From an uncultured Acidobacteriota bacterium (lineage in GTDB: Bacteria > Acidobacteriota > Terriglobia > Terriglobales > Acidobacteriaceae), in assembly GCA_903832475.1 (NCBI GenBank), contig CAILBQ010000210.1:1-6679 (forward strand): a stretch of DNA of 6,679 nt. The letters run 5' to 3'. The stretch's first letter is position 1; every line of letters starts with the position of its first letter. The translations under genes and the position numbers were made by a program. Under the pieces are notes generated by a model. That model saw only the letters and a program-made list of their open reading frames with translations, was not told the origin of the DNA and made no database searches. Shown here one piece after another: positions 5,721 to 6,679 of the stretch.

Positions 5721-6575
5721 TTGATTCCATTCACGAAAGCCCATGCCTGCGGCAATGACTTCCTCATCGTCAAAGAAGAAGACGCCGAAGGCTACGACAA
5801 ATCGGAACTGGCCCAACGTCTCTGTGAACGCAACACCTCGATAGGCGCCGACGGCGTCGAATTCTTCGCCTGGACGGGCGACGCTTCGGCCCGCATCCAG
5901 CTCTACAATGCCGATGGATCGATTGCCGAGATCAGCGGCAACGGCACCCGCTGCGTCGCGGCCTTCATGGCGGAAGAGCTCAATTCCCAGCCTGGCGATG
6001 AATTCGCCATTGAGACGGATGCAGGCATTCGTCTCTGCACCATTCGCGATTTCCGTGAACGCGACAACGATGGTCCGAGCGTCCTCGTCACAACCGACAT
6101 GGACGTACCTGAAATCGAAGAGCGCACCGTAGAACTCGCCGACGGCACCGAAATAGAAGGCGCATTTGTATCCATGGGCAATCCCCATTTCGTCATTCTT
6201 CTTGGAGACATGATTGCCGACGGTCCCAATTTCTTTCTGAATGACAAGTCCTGGGAAGAAATCGGCGAAGAGATCTGTTTTCATCCCGACTTTCCCGACC
6301 AGACCAACGTCGAATTTGTCCGCATCATGAACAGCGCTTCCGGCCGCCTGGACCAGGTGCAAATCCGCATCTACGAGCGAGGAGTCGGACCAACGACTTC
6401 TTCCGGTACCGGCACATCCGCTACAGCAACCGCGATGATCGCCTTGCATGGCGCTGAATCGCCGCTTGAAGTCGCCTCGCCCGGCGGCATGCAGACCGTC
6501 GAGTGGGCGGGCCCCGGCGAAAAGCTTTACCTCACCGGCCCCGCCACCCTCATCGCGCGCGGCGAGGCCTGGTAG
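5721..6575 (+). CDS. dapF: Diaminopimelate epimerase family protein with Ser/Ser in place of the catalytic Cys pair
   Basis: Classical DapF interconverts LL- and meso-diaminopimelate in the cytosol, for lysine and peptidoglycan synthesis, using two cysteines as acid and base. This 284-residue protein has the family length and landmarks: HACGNDFLIV (8-17), YNADGS (62-67), GNGTRCV (73-79), GNPHFVI (153-159), TNVEFV (195-200) and YERGVG (218-223). Where DapF has its first catalytic cysteine (E-x-C-G-N-G) it has Ser72 (codon at 5934). Where DapF has its second (C-G-T/S-G) it has Ser228 (codon at 6402). The remaining substrate-binding motifs look intact. Cys10 and Cys78 lie at positions not used for catalysis. 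The protein may be a slow epimerase or act on another substrate; true DapF function is not assured. TTG5721 is the start because it gives MIPFTKAHACGNDF, the normal N-terminus. GGAGG (5704-5708) lies 12 bases upstream, inside the end of the MgtC-family gene. Confidence 0.9.
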   Translation: MIPFTKAHACGNDFLIVKEEDAEGYDKSELAQRLCERNTSIGADGVEFFAWTGDASARIQLYNADGSIAEISGNGTRCVAAFMAEELNSQPGDEFAIETDAGIRLCTIRDFRERDNDGPSVLVTTDMDVPEIEERTVELADGTEIEGAFVSMGNPHFVILLGDMIADGPNFFLNDKSWEEIGEEICFHPDFPDQTNVEFVRIMNSASGRLDQVQIRIYERGVGPTTSSGTGTSATATAMIALHGAESPLEVASPGGMQTVEWAGPGEKLYLTGPATLIARGEAW

Positions 6576-6591
6576 TCATGGGAAACGCGTT

Positions 6592-6679
6592 ATGACTGAG
6601 CTGCTCCGCCCCAAAGCCGCCGCTGTCGGCGTCAAAGTCGCCGTGCTCTCCCCCGCTTCGACGCCCGAAGCCGCCCGCG
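6592..6679 (+). CDS. Probable S66-family LD-carboxypeptidase, N-terminal fragment cut by window edge
   Basis: Only 29 codons are visible. After a short lead-in (MTELLRPKAAAVG) the segment VKVAVLSPASTPEAAR resembles the first strand of S66 peptidases (muramoyltetrapeptide LD-carboxypeptidases), which begin with a G-x-x-V-x-x-x-SPAS-type motif. These enzymes remove the terminal D-alanine from tetrapeptides, mainly during murein recycling in the cytosol. The catalytic Ser, Glu and His lie beyond the window. ATG6592 is 16 bases after the DapF-family stop, with GGGA (6580-6583) 8 bases before it. An earlier ATG at 6578 runs only five codons before TGA. A peptidoglycan role next to a DapF-family gene is coherent, but the call rests on one short motif. 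Confidence 0.55.
   Translation, partial: MTELLRPKAAAVGVKVAVLSPASTPEAAR

Noticed and set aside
5204..5773. 189-codon minus-strand frame across the end of the MgtC-family gene
   Set aside because: Shadow of a convincing MgtC/SapB gene and the start of the dapF-like gene. No recognisable domain.
5694..6449. 251-codon minus-strand open frame
   Set aside because: Antisense to the DapF-family gene, whose motifs are unmistakable. No family features in the antisense product.

Overview
The window looks like chromosomal DNA of a GC-rich Gram-negative bacterium, most likely an acidobacterium (Terriglobales/Koribacter-like). This assignment is an inference. It rests on the GC-rich third codon positions, the DapF variant beginning IPFTKAHACGNDF, the PfkB kinase type, and a membrane glycosyltransferase that looks familiar from that phylum. 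No rRNA, tRNA, CRISPR array, insertion sequence or phage gene is visible.

Layout: (1) Bases 1-987, minus strand, hold most of a gene for a membrane c-di-GMP phosphodiesterase with a periplasmic CSS-motif sensor and a cytoplasmic EAL domain. Its C-terminus lies beyond the window. (2) Bases 988-1315 are a divergent intergenic region with a -10-like box and a small inverted repeat. (3) From 1316 to the end, every gene is on the plus strand and tightly spaced: S-methyl-5'-thioadenosine phosphorylase, a PfkB-type kinase, a GT-C-type membrane glycosyltransferase broken into two reading frames, an MgtC/SapB-family membrane protein, a DapF-family epimerase, and the first 29 codons of a probable S66 LD-carboxypeptidase. 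Gaps between these genes are 45, 9, -1, 64, 4 and 16 bases, so one or two operons are likely.

Functional themes: the first pair suggests salvage of methylthioadenosine or another nucleoside. The last pair suggests diaminopimelate and peptidoglycan metabolism. The glycosyltransferase and MgtC protein are envelope proteins between them.

The most notable points are three. The DapF-family protein has serine at both positions where classical DapF has its catalytic cysteines, while the other recognisable motifs are kept. The glycosyltransferase is split at a TGATG stop/start, and one extra base would restore a 576-residue protein. The phosphodiesterase carries the cysteines expected of a redox-controlled CSS sensor plus a second periplasmic cysteine pair. 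Three of the six genes whose start lies in the window and can be assigned with some confidence appear to start with TTG, so naive start calling would mis-annotate them.
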